Assembly (NCBI GenBank): GCA_004208945.1
Contig: SGPE01000004.1
Location: 1-43,827 of the forward strand
DNA length: 43,827 nucleotides
From: Pseudoalteromonas sp. CO133X
Lineage (GTDB): Bacteria; Pseudomonadota; Gammaproteobacteria; Enterobacterales; Alteromonadaceae
Direction of reading: 5' to 3'
Part shown: positions 1 to 8,804 of the stretch, piece by piece
Numbering within the stretch: position 1 is the stretch's first letter
Layout of the letters: every line of letters starts with the position of its first letter
Notes under the pieces: generated by a model
Seen by the model: only the letters and a program-made list of their open reading frames with translations
Databases searched by the model: none
What the model was told of the DNA's origin: nothing
Program-made: the position numbers and the translations under genes

Positions 1-36
1 CATGAGTATTTTTTCAGGCAAAGCCTAAATGATGAT

Positions 37-60
37 AACCACCTACTGAAGTAGGTGGTT
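37..60. repeat. Perfect 10-bp hairpin at the window edge
   Basis: AACCACCTAC (37-46) and GTAGGTGGTT (51-60) are perfect inverted arms around a TGAA tetraloop. No T-run follows on either strand, so it is not a typical intrinsic terminator. It may be the end of an upstream transcript, a backup terminator for the minus-strand cox locus, or a subterminal hairpin of an IS200/IS605-type relic. The sequence to its left is too short to decide. Confidence 0.5.
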
Positions 61-73
61 TAGGGCCGAAAAT

Positions 74-100
74 AAAAAAAGAGAGCATCTGCTCTCTTTT
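74..100 (-). terminator. Intrinsic terminator of the cox/sco locus
   Basis: The arms AAAAGAGAGCA (77-87) and TGCTCTCTTTT (90-100) form an 11-bp stem. Read on the minus strand it is followed by a T-run (the A-run at 74-80). It lies 25 bp beyond the stop of the Sco gene, where the transcript should end. Confidence 0.8.
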
Positions 101-125
101 AAAATACTTAACTTCTCTATACAAG

Positions 126-743
126 TTATAGAGCATAATAGTCAGCAATTTCCTTAAACTCTTGCGTTAATGTTTTGGCATTAATCAAAGGCACGCTACC
201 TTGCTTAAATTCAGGTTTAAAAATCGCTCGCACAGCCCCTGCCTGATCAACCATCACCACCGAAGCACTATGGTCGACAGCATACTCTTGCTCATCGCTA
301 TCATTAATCGCATAAATTAAGCCAAGCTCCCGCACAAAAGGAAATAGCTGTTTATGCGACCCTGATACAGCTAAAAAATCAGTATTGAAATAATCAATAT
401 AAGCTTTGCGTTTAGCCGTTGTATCTCGCTTTGGATCGACAGCAACAAACCACACCTGTACGTCATAATCGTTGCTCAATTGCTTTTGTACACTTGTAAG
501 TTTTGCTAATGTCATGGGGCAAATATCAGGACAGCTGGTGTAACCTAAAAAAAGTAAATTCCAATGCCCCTTTAATTGACTATTATCAGCAGGATTTCCA
601 TGTTGGTCAGTTAATAAAAAAGGGCTTATTGGCTTTGCCTTCTCATACACAAGCGCAGAAACATCAGGGGCAGACTTCTCACTACCGCAACCGATGATAA
701 TAAGGCTAAGGCATACCATTAGCACAGCTAAAAAATGCTTCAT
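126..743 (-). CDS. SCO1/SenC family copper chaperone lipoprotein
   Basis: Sco proteins deliver copper to, or reduce, the CuA site of cytochrome c oxidase subunit II, on the periplasmic face. The protein (about 205 aa) starts with a lipoprotein signal ending IIIGC (Cys19), followed by a thioredoxin fold. The copper motif CPDIC has Cys71 and Cys75, and the third ligand is His158 in VDHSAS. I chose ATG at 743 rather than the GTG at 755, because it overlaps the ctaB stop as ATGA (translational coupling) and puts the signal peptide at the N-terminus. It is the last gene of the minus-strand cox locus, followed by a terminator at 74-100. The family is clear; the chaperone/reductase split is not visible from sequence. 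Confidence 0.93.
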   Translation of the reverse strand: MKHFLAVLMVCLSLIIIGCGSEKSAPDVSALVYEKAKPISPFLLTDQHGNPADNSQLKGHWNLLFLGYTSCPDICPMTLAKLTSVQKQLSNDYDVQVWFVAVDPKRDTTAKRKAYIDYFNTDFLAVSGSHKQLFPFVRELGLIYAINDSDEQEYAVDHSASVVMVDQAGAVRAIFKPEFKQGSVPLINAKTLTQEFKEIADYYAL

Positions 744-1648
744 ACAAGAAACCACTTATCAATAAATAGGGCGATAAAGAGTAGCATTAAATGTACGATT
801 GAAAAACGAAATAAGTCCATTGCCATACCCTCTTTAGGCGCAAGCTTAAGTTTTAGTGCTTTATAGATAAAAACCGCATTTAAGGCACTTGCAGCAAATA
901 AATAAATAATCCCCGACATGCCTATTAGGTAAGGCAATACACATACTAAGGCCAGTAAAATTGAGTATGCCACTACACATGTTTTGCAAAACTCAATGCC
1001 GTGAGTGACAGGTAACATAGGGATTTTTGCCCGCTCATAATCACTTTTACGCGCAATAGCCAGCGCCCAGAAGTGTGGCGGTGTCCAAGTAAAAATAATC
1101 ATCACTAATAACCAGGGCGCAGCTGCCATGTGCCCTGTTTCTGATACCCACCCTAATAAAGGTGGCATCGCACCAGCAAGTCCACCGATGACAATATTTT
1201 GTGGGGTTGCTCGTTTTAAAAAAGAAGTATAGATAAAAGCATAGCCAACCAAAGCAAACAGCGTAAGCACAGCAGTTAGCGTATTCGCCCAGATCATCAA
1301 CATAATAAACCCAAGTACGCCAATGGTGGCGGCAAAACTAAGAGCGTGCAGCTTACTTAAGCGGCCTTTTGCCACAGGACGATGTCGTGTGCGTGCCATT
1401 TTGCTATCAATTTCGCTATCAACGACATGATTTATTACTGCCGCAGCTGCAGATAATAAACCTATGCCTAGTAGACTTGCTAATTGAACAAATACATCTC
1501 TTCCCATATCAGGTGCAAGTGCTAATCCTACCCAAGCCGTGAGTACTAACATCGCAACAACTTTAAATTTACTTATTGCTAGATAGTCCTTCAGTAATTC
1601 AGTGATCTGCGCTGTTACTGATTTTTCAGTTGTTAAAATAAGTGCCAT
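740..1648 (-). CDS. ctaB: Protoheme IX farnesyltransferase (haem O synthase)
   Basis: This integral membrane prenyltransferase converts haem B to haem O using farnesyl diphosphate, the first step of haem A synthesis for the oxidase encoded upstream. It is 302 aa and rich in hydrophobic helices. The first polyprenyl-diphosphate/Mg site is visible as N73, D77 and D81 in NHVVDSEID, followed by RTRHRP. Start at 1648 has a strong GGGGG-type ribosome site. It lies 9 bp after ctaA, whose product uses haem O next, and overlaps the Sco gene by ATGA. Also called cyoE; ctaB is preferred because of the caa3/aa3 oxidase context. Confidence 0.95.
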   Translation of the reverse strand: MALILTTEKSVTAQITELLKDYLAISKFKVVAMLVLTAWVGLALAPDMGRDVFVQLASLLGIGLLSAAAAVINHVVDSEIDSKMARTRHRPVAKGRLSKLHALSFAATIGVLGFIMLMIWANTLTAVLTLFALVGYAFIYTSFLKRATPQNIVIGGLAGAMPPLLGWVSETGHMAAAPWLLVMIIFTWTPPHFWALAIARKSDYERAKIPMLPVTHGIEFCKTCVVAYSILLALVCVLPYLIGMSGIIYLFAASALNAVFIYKALKLKLAPKEGMAMDLFRFSIVHLMLLFIALFIDKWFLV

Positions 1649-1657
1649 CCCAGCCCC

Positions 1658-2647
1658 CTAAGTTCTTGCTTTTAGATGAAAACAAAGTCTAACCATGCTC
1701 AAAAGCAACAATGCCGCCATTAAGTTATGAGCAAGTGCGACGCCTAATGGAAAATGCCAATGCACGACGGCAAGACCCAAGCAAATCTGGCATAACAAGG
1801 CCACCAGTACTGTTACAGTGCAGTGCTTGATCTTTCGAGAATAGGACTTCGAAAAGATTCGCCACATAATCAACGCAAGCACCACGCACGTTACCAGTGC
1901 CCATATGCGATGTAGTAAATGTATAGACATGCGTGCCTGTTGAGATAACACGCCATACTCATAGGTACTGTGCTCGAGCGGCAGCTGAAACACACTTGAG
2001 AATGAAAACGGCTGTCCGTAACTACATAGTGGTAAACCATTGCAGTGCGGAGCTGCATAATTAGCCGCAAGCCAACCGCCTAAAGCTATCTGTAATACCA
2101 ACACCACTAACCCTATCAGCGCTAATCTGTAATAAGGCCTCGCCCCTGCATCACCGCCAGTAATAGGCTTAGAAGTCAGCCGCAAATATAGTAAAAACAC
2201 TAAAGATAAGATGCTAAACCCACCCAATAAATGCCCCATAACAACCAAAGGTTGCAGATTCATGGTCACTGTCCACATTCCTAGAGCCGCTTGAAAAACC
2301 ACCAGCAATAAAAGTGCTAGCGGTAGTTTCACTGGGGTAGTGGGGTATTGACGTTTTAGCCAAGCAAATACAAACAACGCCAATATAAATAGGCCTAATG
2401 CTCCTGCAAAATAGCGATGAATCATTTCTTTCCATGCTTTTGCTGCTTCAAACATCATATCTGGATAATTCTGCTCAACATGCAAAAGTGCAGTTTCATG
2501 CTTTGGCACAGTTAAAAACCCGTAACATCCAGGCCAATCAGGGCAACCAAGCCCTGCATCACTTAACCGCGTATATGCTCCAAGCCCCACCACTAAAACA
2601 GATAGAAAACACGTAAATAAGACTAAATATTTATAATTTTTATACAT
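1658..2647 (-). CDS. ctaA: Haem A synthase (COX15/CtaA family)
   Basis: CtaA oxidises the C8 methyl of haem O to give haem A, the cofactor of CoxA. The product is 329 aa with about eight membrane helices, consistent with the proteobacterial COX15-type enzyme. The N-terminal GAYTRLSDAGLGCPDWPGC segment is typical, and conserved His residues sit in helices (HRYFAG, HLLGG, HLLHR, HNLMA) where the haems are ligated. It lies between the thioredoxin-like gene (19 bp) and ctaB (9 bp), in line with a single transcript. Confidence 0.94.
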   Translation of the reverse strand: MYKNYKYLVLFTCFLSVLVVGLGAYTRLSDAGLGCPDWPGCYGFLTVPKHETALLHVEQNYPDMMFEAAKAWKEMIHRYFAGALGLFILALFVFAWLKRQYPTTPVKLPLALLLLVVFQAALGMWTVTMNLQPLVVMGHLLGGFSILSLVFLLYLRLTSKPITGGDAGARPYYRLALIGLVVLVLQIALGGWLAANYAAPHCNGLPLCSYGQPFSFSSVFQLPLEHSTYEYGVLSQQARMSIHLLHRIWALVTCVVLALIMWRIFSKSYSRKIKHCTVTVLVALLCQICLGLAVVHWHFPLGVALAHNLMAALLLLSMVRLCFHLKART

Positions 2648-2666
2648 TATTGCCCCTTACCGAGTA

Positions 2667-3161
2667 TTAACTTGAACGTGCGTAGTTGAGTAGTTTTTTT
2701 AAATCTTTCAGTAAGCCTTTTTGAATTAACCGATTCTCTTCAGGTTCGTTTTTATAGGGGTAATGCAAAACAACCAGTCCCATATGATCGACTAAATATA
2801 AATCCCCCGCTTGAAGATCTGCGTTTTCTTCTAAATGGCGCCAATTCGCTGCTGTTTTTTGCTGCCGACTTAACACAGCAACATCCACTTTTTGCTGATT
2901 TTTTCCTAGAGCAACGTATAAGTTTTCAAGACTCGCAAGCTGCTTTTCACACCTTGATTGGCAATCATCTGGATAGTTAAGTGCAATTGTCCATTGCTTA
3001 GGATCACCTTGCTGCCAATCAGCGAGTTTTACTTCGGTCTTTAACAGCTCACCATGATTACTAGAGCCACTTGGCAACCACTCAAGCTTTAATGCTGCAA
3101 AAGCCAGAATAAGGGGCACAAAACAACACAGAGCAAACAAACTAAGTGGATTTATTTTCAT
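2667..3161 (-). CDS. Small membrane-anchored thioredoxin-like protein of the cox locus
   Basis: The 164-aa protein has one N-terminal membrane segment (about residues 6-25) and a periplasmic part. It overlaps the 3' end of surf1 by 20 bp, so it is translated with the oxidase assembly genes. It resembles the uncharacterised gene found between surf1 and ctaA in many gammaproteobacterial cox loci. The C-terminal portion (YLVDHMGLVVLHYPY) looks like the last strands of a Sco/thioredoxin fold. The pair of cysteines (DDCQSRC) sits where a CxxxC motif would be, so a copper- or thiol-related assembly role is plausible but inferred. Confidence 0.8.
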   Translation of the reverse strand: MKINPLSLFALCCFVPLILAFAALKLEWLPSGSSNHGELLKTEVKLADWQQGDPKQWTIALNYPDDCQSRCEKQLASLENLYVALGKNQQKVDVAVLSRQQKTAANWRHLEENADLQAGDLYLVDHMGLVVLHYPYKNEPEENRLIQKGLLKDLKKLLNYARSS

Positions 3162-3891
3162 GATGTCTCCTTCTCATCGCAAAATACGCAATAACAACAC
3201 AGGCCAAGCCAATTAGTAGCCATTGCACTGCATAGGCGTAATGTTTATCAGGACCCATCACAACACTTTTGTAATGGGGGGTTGCTAAGCCGTCTGCTTC
3301 TTTACGATAACCAATAAAGGCGTGTAACGGCTGCTCTAGTTGACGGCTAAAAATGGCTAAATCGACTCCCTGAATACGTTTAGGCCAGCCTCTTTCTGCA
3401 CCAATCTCATCCGCTAAAGTAAAGCCTTGAAGCTGGCCTTGTTTTATTTGAACTGTCGCTGTAATAAGCGCACTGCTAGGCCAAGCCACTGCTGGCAATT
3501 GATTGCGATCAGCGGGGGCTTTGAGCCAACCAAAATTAACAATTAAAGGGGCTACTTCTCCTTCGATGCTTACAGCTGCAAGTAAGTCATAACCTACTTG
3601 CCCTTGATATATTTGATTATCAAGTAGCCAGTAATGTTGTTTATTAACCGCCCCAGAGACTTTGACCTGTAAGCCCGTTTTGTTAACACCATCGGGTAAG
3701 CTTTGCAGTGCTTGCCAATCCATAACACCTTGTTGGCTTGATACAGCGAGCTGACTTAATTGCTGCTGTTTTTGTTCACCGCGTTGATACTGCCAAACAC
3801 TTAAACGCAAACAAATCAGCACCGCAAACATCACAACGCAAATTGCGATAATTGAACTAAGCTTTTGTTTACGCCATAAAATTAACTGCAT
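3142..3891 (-). CDS. SURF1 family cytochrome oxidase assembly protein
   Basis: SURF1 proteins help insert haem A into subunit I. The product (about 249 aa) has the family layout of an N-terminal helix (about 14-32), a large periplasmic loop, and a C-terminal helix (about 218-236) after the YAVQW motif. The N-terminal region has the typical RLSVWQYQRGEQK. I chose ATG at 3891 over the TTG at 3894. The start lies only 14 bp from the start of the divergent DUF2909 gene, so there is no room for a private promoter between them. Surf1 is probably read from the coxC transcript through the antisense of that gene. Confidence 0.9.
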   Translation of the reverse strand: MQLILWRKQKLSSIIAICVVMFAVLICLRLSVWQYQRGEQKQQQLSQLAVSSQQGVMDWQALQSLPDGVNKTGLQVKVSGAVNKQHYWLLDNQIYQGQVGYDLLAAVSIEGEVAPLIVNFGWLKAPADRNQLPAVAWPSSALITATVQIKQGQLQGFTLADEIGAERGWPKRIQGVDLAIFSRQLEQPLHAFIGYRKEADGLATPHYKSVVMGPDKHYAYAVQWLLIGLACVVIAYFAMRRRHHENKST

Positions 3892-3905
3892 CAAGGAAAC
3901 CTAAA

Positions 3906-4217
3906 ATGATAAAAATCATCATTGTGTTGTTATTGTTATATATTGTGTTTAACCTTTTTCGAGCACTGTTTGTAATGATGTCAGCAAAACAGACCGCACG
4001 ACCTATGTCACACTATTTAGGACGCAGAGTACTTTTCTCTGTTGTTGTGTTGGTGATCATTATTGCCGCAATGAAATTGGGCTTTATTCACACCAACCCA
4101 TCACCTCTTCGTCACGCTACAACACATACACAAATACAAATAAACACAGCCAAACCACATCAACAAAATGCCAATACCAAGCTGCGGCCTGAAACGCAAA
4201 ATGCTTTTCACTACTAA
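3906..4217 (+). CDS. DUF2909 twin-transmembrane protein, head-on inside the cox operon
   Basis: The first 70 residues match the small DUF2909 family: a helix at about 2-22, a short loop, and a helix at about 43-63 ending MKLGFIHT. The function is unknown, but the family is found within cytochrome oxidase loci. An AAGGA ribosome site lies 8 bp before the ATG. It runs opposite to every other gene of the cluster. Its last 33 codons (from about 4117) are antisense to the 3' end of coxC and encode a polar, low-complexity tail rich in Thr, Gln, Asn and His. The tail goes beyond the usual family length and may be an incidental extension. A promoter would have to lie inside surf1. Confidence 0.75.
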   Translation: MIKIIIVLLLLYIVFNLFRALFVMMSAKQTARPMSHYLGRRVLFSVVVLVIIIAAMKLGFIHTNPSPLRHATTHTQIQINTAKPHQQNANTKLRPETQNAFHY

Positions 4218-4992
4218 AATGACCTTTGAATATACGCAACAGTACGACAAACAGAATTACCGTCCCCAAGGTCACGTGCATACCGTGAAAACCAGTTAAT
4301 AAAAAGAACGTGTTACCATATACACCCGCATCTAGGGTTAAACCGAGATCCTGATAAGCATGCATATATTCATATACTTGTAAGCCTAAAAAAACGACAC
4401 CTAATAACACGGTTAGCGATAAAAATACTTTTAGCGCACCACGCTTATTGTTTTCCATTGCCACATGAGCAAAGTGAATAGTGACCGAAGAGGTAAGTAA
4501 AATAAGGGTGTTAATTAATGGGAGCCCTTGCCAGCCCATAGCCTGTGTTGTGTCACCACTTGGTGTGGTCAAAAGAGGCCATACGGCTTCAAAGGTTGGC
4601 CAAAGTACTTCGTTGGTCATGGCATTGTTACCAGCCCCCCCCAACCAAGGTACAGAAATCATACGGGCATAAAAAAGTGCACCGAAAAACGCCATAAAAA
4701 ACATTACTTCAGAGAATATAAACCAGCTCATGCCTTGCCTGAATGAACGGTCCATTTGTGCTGAGTATAGCCCCTTATGCGACTCTTCAATAACGTTCCT
4801 AAACCAGCTGAAAACCATATAAATTAATATCGCAATGCCTAAATACAGTACATATTGACCACTGCTGCCTTCGCCACTAACTTGCATCACAGTTAAACCA
4901 GCGCCAACAGCAATTAAAAACATCGCAATTGCACCGACAATCGGCCACGGACTTTCAGTTGGTACATAATATTTTTCGTAATTCTGACTCAT
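4117..4992 (-). CDS. coxC: Cytochrome c oxidase subunit III
   Basis: Subunit III is a core membrane subunit that stabilises proton pumping and turnover of the oxidase. The 291-aa protein has seven predicted helices and the family motifs SEVMFFMAFFGALFYAR, TGFHGMHVTLG and, near the C-terminus, FQAAAWYWHFVDVVWL. It lies 11 bp after ctaG on the same strand. Its last 101 bp overlap the opposite-strand DUF2909 gene. Confidence 0.96.
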   Translation of the reverse strand: MSQNYEKYYVPTESPWPIVGAIAMFLIAVGAGLTVMQVSGEGSSGQYVLYLGIAILIYMVFSWFRNVIEESHKGLYSAQMDRSFRQGMSWFIFSEVMFFMAFFGALFYARMISVPWLGGAGNNAMTNEVLWPTFEAVWPLLTTPSGDTTQAMGWQGLPLINTLILLTSSVTIHFAHVAMENNKRGALKVFLSLTVLLGVVFLGLQVYEYMHAYQDLGLTLDAGVYGNTFFLLTGFHGMHVTLGTVILFVVLLRIFKGHFSSEKHFAFQAAAWYWHFVDVVWLCLFVFVYVL

Positions 4993-5003
4993 TTTGTTTG
5001 CTC

Positions 5004-5558
5004 CTAATTAGCAATTAGCTTGGCGGCTTCATCGTTTTTAGCCACAACCTGCCCGCTAATATCAAACACGGTATAGGACAATGTCAGTTCTTCAACATCA
5101 TCCGGTAGCTCAGTATCGACATAAAATAATAAGGTAAACTCGATTTCTTCACCTGCTTTCATAGGCTGTTGATCGAAGCAAAAACAGGCTATTTTGTGTA
5201 AGTATTTAGCTGCTTTTCCTGGTGATACCGAGGGGATTGCTTGCATTATTTTGTCTGTACTGCTGGTATTCTTAGCACTAAACTTAACTTCACGCATAGC
5301 GCCTGGCTGCACAGCGACACTGTACTGCTGAGACTCAACTTTAAATGGTGCTCCGCTTTGTGCATGTGTTGTAAAGCTTACATCTATCGAGCGTTCAGTA
5401 TTAACTGTGTCACTCACTACAGCCTTCTCAAGAGAAGGTTTGCCATTTAAGCCCGTAACATCACAAAACACGTCGTAAAGCGGCACCAATGCAAAGGCAA
5501 ATGCAAACATACCAAGGCATGCTAGCAGGAGCTTTTTGAGCAAAGGTGCATGATTCAT
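5004..5558 (-). CDS. ctaG: Cytochrome c oxidase assembly protein CtaG/Cox11
   Basis: Cox11 delivers copper to the CuB centre of subunit I. The 184-aa product has one N-terminal membrane helix (about 9-28), a periplasmic immunoglobulin-like domain, and the copper-binding CFCF motif with Cys125 and Cys127. Its start overlaps the coxA stop by one base (TAATG), so it is translationally coupled to the subunit it matures. Confidence 0.95.
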   Translation of the reverse strand: MNHAPLLKKLLLACLGMFAFAFALVPLYDVFCDVTGLNGKPSLEKAVVSDTVNTERSIDVSFTTHAQSGAPFKVESQQYSVAVQPGAMREVKFSAKNTSSTDKIMQAIPSVSPGKAAKYLHKIACFCFDQQPMKAGEEIEFTLLFYVDTELPDDVEELTLSYTVFDISGQVVAKNDEAAKLIAN

Positions 5559-7150
5559 TACTTAATCTCCGGCGGTGTCTCAAAGGTGTGGTAAGGTGCG
5601 GGCGAATCAACTTCCCACTCTAATCCCTCTGCCCCATCCCATACCTTTGCAGGTGCTTTTTCGCCGCCTCTGGCACATTTAAATACCACCAGAACGAACA
5701 GCAGCTGTGACAGGCCAAACGCAAACCCACCAATACTAATAATGGCGTTAAAGTCTGCAAATTGCAGAGCATAATCAGGGATACGGCGTGGCATGCCAGC
5801 AAGGCCAACAAAGTGCATTGGGAAAAACAGCACATTGACACTAATCAGTGATAACCAGAAATGCCATTTCGCCAAGGTTTCGTTATACATATTGCCAGTC
5901 CATTTTGGCAGCCAGTAATAGGCTCCCGCCATAATAGAAAATACAGCGCCTGTAACGAGTACATAGTGGAAGTGTGCGACCACAAAATAAGTATCATGAT
6001 ATTGGAAATCAGCAGGTGTGATCGCGAGCATCAAGCCAGAGAAACCTCCCAAGGTGAACAATACGATAAAAGCAATGGCAAACATCATGGGGATTTCAAA
6101 ACTAATTGACCCTCGCCACATGGTAGCGACCCAATTAAACACTTTTACGCCTGTCGGTACCGAAATCAACATAGTGGCGTACATAAAGAACAACTCACCC
6201 GCAACTGGCATGCCTGTTGTGAACATGTGATGTGCCCATACGATAAAGCTAAGCAGCGCAATCGATGAAGTTGCATACACCATAGAGGCATAACCAAATA
6301 GCTTTTTACGTGAGAAAGTCGGCACGATAGTAGAGATAATACCGAACGCCGGCAAAATCATGATATACACCTCAGGGTGCCCAAAGAACCAAAAAATATG
6401 CTGGAACATCACAGGGTCGCCCCCCCCTGCGGCATCAAAAAAGCTGGTCGCAAAGTATTTATCAGTGAGCACCATGGTCACCGCACCGGCAAGCACAGGC
6501 ATCACAGCAATCAATAAGAATGCGGTGATCAACCATGTCCAAACAAACAGTGGCAACTTCATCCATGTCATGCCAGGGGCTCTTAAATTCACAATGGTCA
6601 CGATAACGTTAATCGCCCCCATGATTGAGCTAATGCCCATTATATGCACAGCGAAGACAAAGAGTGCGGTGTTATCGTTACTATAAGTAGTCGACAGTGG
6701 CGCATAAAAAGTCCAACCGAATGCAGGGCCACCACCAGGCATAAGCAATGAAGCTAACAGGATTAAAAAAGCGAAAGGTAGAATCCAGAAACTCCAGTTA
6801 TTCATCCTTGGCAAAGCCATATCAGGTGCACCAATCATCATTGGCACCATCCAGTTGGCCAATCCAGTAAAGGCAGGCATAACAGCCCCAAATACCATGA
6901 TCAAACCATGTACTGTCGTCATTTGATTAAAAAAGTGTGGATCAACAAGTTGCAGACCCGGCTGGAAAAGCTCTGCGCGGATCACCATTGCCATCGCACC
7001 ACCAATTAGAAACATGGTTAGTGAGAAAATGAGGTATAAACTACCAATATCTTTATGGTTTGTTGTATATAACCAACGCTTGAAACCCTTAGCAGGGTGA
7101 TGGTCGTGATGCGCATGCTCAGTGGCTTGCTCATTAATAACGTTACTCAT
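5558..7150 (-). CDS. coxA: Cytochrome c oxidase subunit I
   Basis: This is the catalytic haem-copper subunit: it reduces O2 to water with haem a, haem a3 and CuB. It has 530 aa and about twelve helices. Visible ligands are the haem a His in TTVHG (about 81), the GHPEVY motif with CuB His about 257 and the cross-linked Tyr about 262, the HH pair in WAHHMFTTG, and the haem a3 region [10 protein letters not shown]. The PEVY glutamate and the overall pattern indicate an A-type (mitochondrial-like) oxidase, not cbb3 or bo3. Its start shares one base with the coxB stop. Confidence 0.98.
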   Translation of the reverse strand: MSNVINEQATEHAHHDHHPAKGFKRWLYTTNHKDIGSLYLIFSLTMFLIGGAMAMVIRAELFQPGLQLVDPHFFNQMTTVHGLIMVFGAVMPAFTGLANWMVPMMIGAPDMALPRMNNWSFWILPFAFLILLASLLMPGGGPAFGWTFYAPLSTTYSNDNTALFVFAVHIMGISSIMGAINVIVTIVNLRAPGMTWMKLPLFVWTWLITAFLLIAVMPVLAGAVTMVLTDKYFATSFFDAAGGGDPVMFQHIFWFFGHPEVYIMILPAFGIISTIVPTFSRKKLFGYASMVYATSSIALLSFIVWAHHMFTTGMPVAGELFFMYATMLISVPTGVKVFNWVATMWRGSISFEIPMMFAIAFIVLFTLGGFSGLMLAITPADFQYHDTYFVVAHFHYVLVTGAVFSIMAGAYYWLPKWTGNMYNETLAKWHFWLSLISVNVLFFPMHFVGLAGMPRRIPDYALQFADFNAIISIGGFAFGLSQLLFVLVVFKCARGGEKAPAKVWDGAEGLEWEVDSPAPYHTFETPPEIK

Positions 7151-8292
7151 TAGTTCGCCTCCGCTGCTGCATCAATCGCTGCTTGAATTTGACTCGGCTG
7201 GATAACATCACCCGTATCATTGCCCCAAGCATTTCGTTTATACGTAATGACAGCTGCAAGCTGCTTAATTGAAAGCTGTTTATCGAATGCTTGCATTGCT
7301 GTACCAGGCTTGCCATGAAGCACAATATCAATGTGATCTTTAACATCACCTAGTACAATAGGGCTGCCTTTAAGCGCAGGAAATACGCCCGGTAGCCCCA
7401 TACCTGTTGGCTGATGACATGCTGCACAGCTAGCCATGTAGACTTGCTCACCTAGTGTCATTAACTCTTCTTTCGCAAGTGTTTGCTCAAGTAATGCAGC
7501 ATCCGCTGCTGCCGCATTCGCTTTTTCTTGTTTGGCATCAGCTAACCAAGTTGCAAACTCATCTTCAGGTAATGCTTGAACCACAACAGGCATAAAACCA
7601 TGATCTTTACCACACAGTTCAGCACATTGGCCCCGGTAAACACCAGGTTCGTTAATTCGTGTCCATGCTTCATTGATAAAGCCCGGATTTGCATCTTTTT
7701 TCACCGCAAAATCAGGAACCCACCAAGAGTGAATAACATCGTCAGAAGTCATCAAAAAGCGTACTTTTTTATTGATAGGAAGAACCAGCGGCTTGTCGAC
7801 TTCAAGTAAGTAATTTGCTGTCTTTTCAGCTTGGTTATCTATTTGATCTTTTGGTGTCGATAAAATCGAGTAATAGGCAATATCTTCACCCATATATTCG
7901 TAATGCCATTTCCATTGAGAGCCCGTGACCTTAATGGTGATATCCGCCTTAGAGGCATCTTCCATGGCGATTAAGGTTTTTGTGGCAGGCACAGCCATGG
8001 CAATTAAAATCACAAACGGAATGGCAGTCCAAAGAATTTCAACTTTTGTGCTTTCATGAAATTGGGCAGGCTTTGCCCCTTTTGATTTTCTATGATGTAT
8101 TAAAGCCCAAAACATCACCGCAAAAACGATGACGCCGATTACACAACAGATAATAAATATCGTCATGTGTAACTCATAAACATTATTACTTATATCAGTT
8201 ACCCCTTTACGCATATTAAATTGACTATTTGCCAATGCTAACTGCGGTAGAGACACTAATATAAGCCACAAGGCATAACGCATTTTACCCAT
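7150..8292 (-). CDS. coxB: Cytochrome c oxidase subunit II with fused cytochrome c domain (caa3-type)
   Basis: Subunit II takes electrons from cytochrome c through the binuclear CuA site. The 380-aa protein has a cleavable signal (ending LALA, about residue 21), two membrane helices (about 42-64 and 85-103), and a cupredoxin domain. CuA ligands are His188, Cys223, Cys227, His231 and Met234 in [12 protein letters not shown]. The C-terminal extension carries a haem c motif, CAACH at 289-293, so the subunit has its own cytochrome c. The start at 8292 has an AAAGGAG ribosome site 7 bp away. It is the first gene of the locus. Confidence 0.97.
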   Translation of the reverse strand: MGKMRYALWLILVSLPQLALANSQFNMRKGVTDISNNVYELHMTIFIICCVIGVIVFAVMFWALIHHRKSKGAKPAQFHESTKVEILWTAIPFVILIAMAVPATKTLIAMEDASKADITIKVTGSQWKWHYEYMGEDIAYYSILSTPKDQIDNQAEKTANYLLEVDKPLVLPINKKVRFLMTSDDVIHSWWVPDFAVKKDANPGFINEAWTRINEPGVYRGQCAELCGKDHGFMPVVVQALPEDEFATWLADAKQEKANAAAADAALLEQTLAKEELMTLGEQVYMASCAACHQPTGMGLPGVFPALKGSPIVLGDVKDHIDIVLHGKPGTAMQAFDKQLSIKQLAAVITYKRNAWGNDTGDVIQPSQIQAAIDAAAEAN

Positions 8293-8804
8293 GTGACAGC
8301 TCCTTTAGATGCTATTGCAAGACGCAAAGCGAAAAGGCGTACAGCTAGGTGCCCATTCGTATTTTTATTGTTAAGAGCAAACACGTACCAACACGACAGA
8401 AATCTGATACAAGCTCATCGGTTAACACCACAGCACATTATTTTGTGTCTTTTTAGTAAAACGGTGTTAACACAATGTATTAACCAATTAGTTAAAAAAT
8501 GAACAATAAGCAAGTTTTTAATCTAAGAAATGTTTATTTTGGTGCAAAAATAACAACTATAATCAGAGCGTTATTTGTAAAAAAGGGGAAGAGCAAAAAC
8601 TCAAAAAGAAAGGAAAACTGCGCTATACATGGACTCCCAGCAACGCTAAGGGGTCACAAATCGATGCTAAATAGGTAAAAAGCGGCGTCGCACCAAATTA
8701 AATCAGTTTGACGCACCATTTTGGAAACATCTTACTCAGTACAATACATCAAAACAAAAAACGAGCGTGACTGAGAACACTAAAGTTACTTAAGTATATT
8801 AGCG
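8293..8804. other. Long intergenic region between coxB and lexA
   Basis: This 512-bp stretch separates the start of coxB from the stop of lexA, both on the minus strand. I see no coding gene: the open frames are short and lack ribosome sites. It should hold the cox promoter. The clearest structure is the pair of GTTAAC-containing inverted arms at 8421-8429 and 8463-8471. A TATAAT hexamer at 8558-8563 on the plus strand has no convincing -35 partner. I could not identify a clear lexA terminator. Confidence 0.6.
8421..8471. repeat. GTTAACACC inverted repeat upstream of coxB
   Basis: GTTAACACC at 8421-8429 and GGTGTTAAC at 8463-8471 are perfect 9-bp inverted arms 33 bp apart, about 130-180 bp before the coxB start. 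The right arm lies in a 10-bp palindrome, GTGTTAACAC. It could be a regulator site: the stretch GTTAACACAATGT partly resembles the ArcA box. It could also be a hairpin in the cox leader. The assignment is inference. Confidence 0.4.

Noticed and set aside
2398..2616. Antisense open frames within the ctaA, coxA, coxC and hemE genes
   Set aside because: They are shadows of well-supported genes, with no ribosome sites or recognisable protein features.
8293..8502. Plus-strand open frame of 69 codons just upstream of coxB
   Set aside because: It starts on the first base after coxB's start region, has no ribosome site, basic low-complexity composition, and lies in the cox leader/promoter area.
8558..8563. 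Perfect TATAAT on the plus strand suggesting a small RNA
   Set aside because: No -35 box at any sensible spacing, no terminator downstream and no conserved-looking structure.
8530..8720. GGTGCA / GCACC half-sites resembling NtrC boxes between lexA and coxB
   Set aside because: No full TGCACC-N5-GGTGCA site and no nitrogen gene in the neighbourhood.
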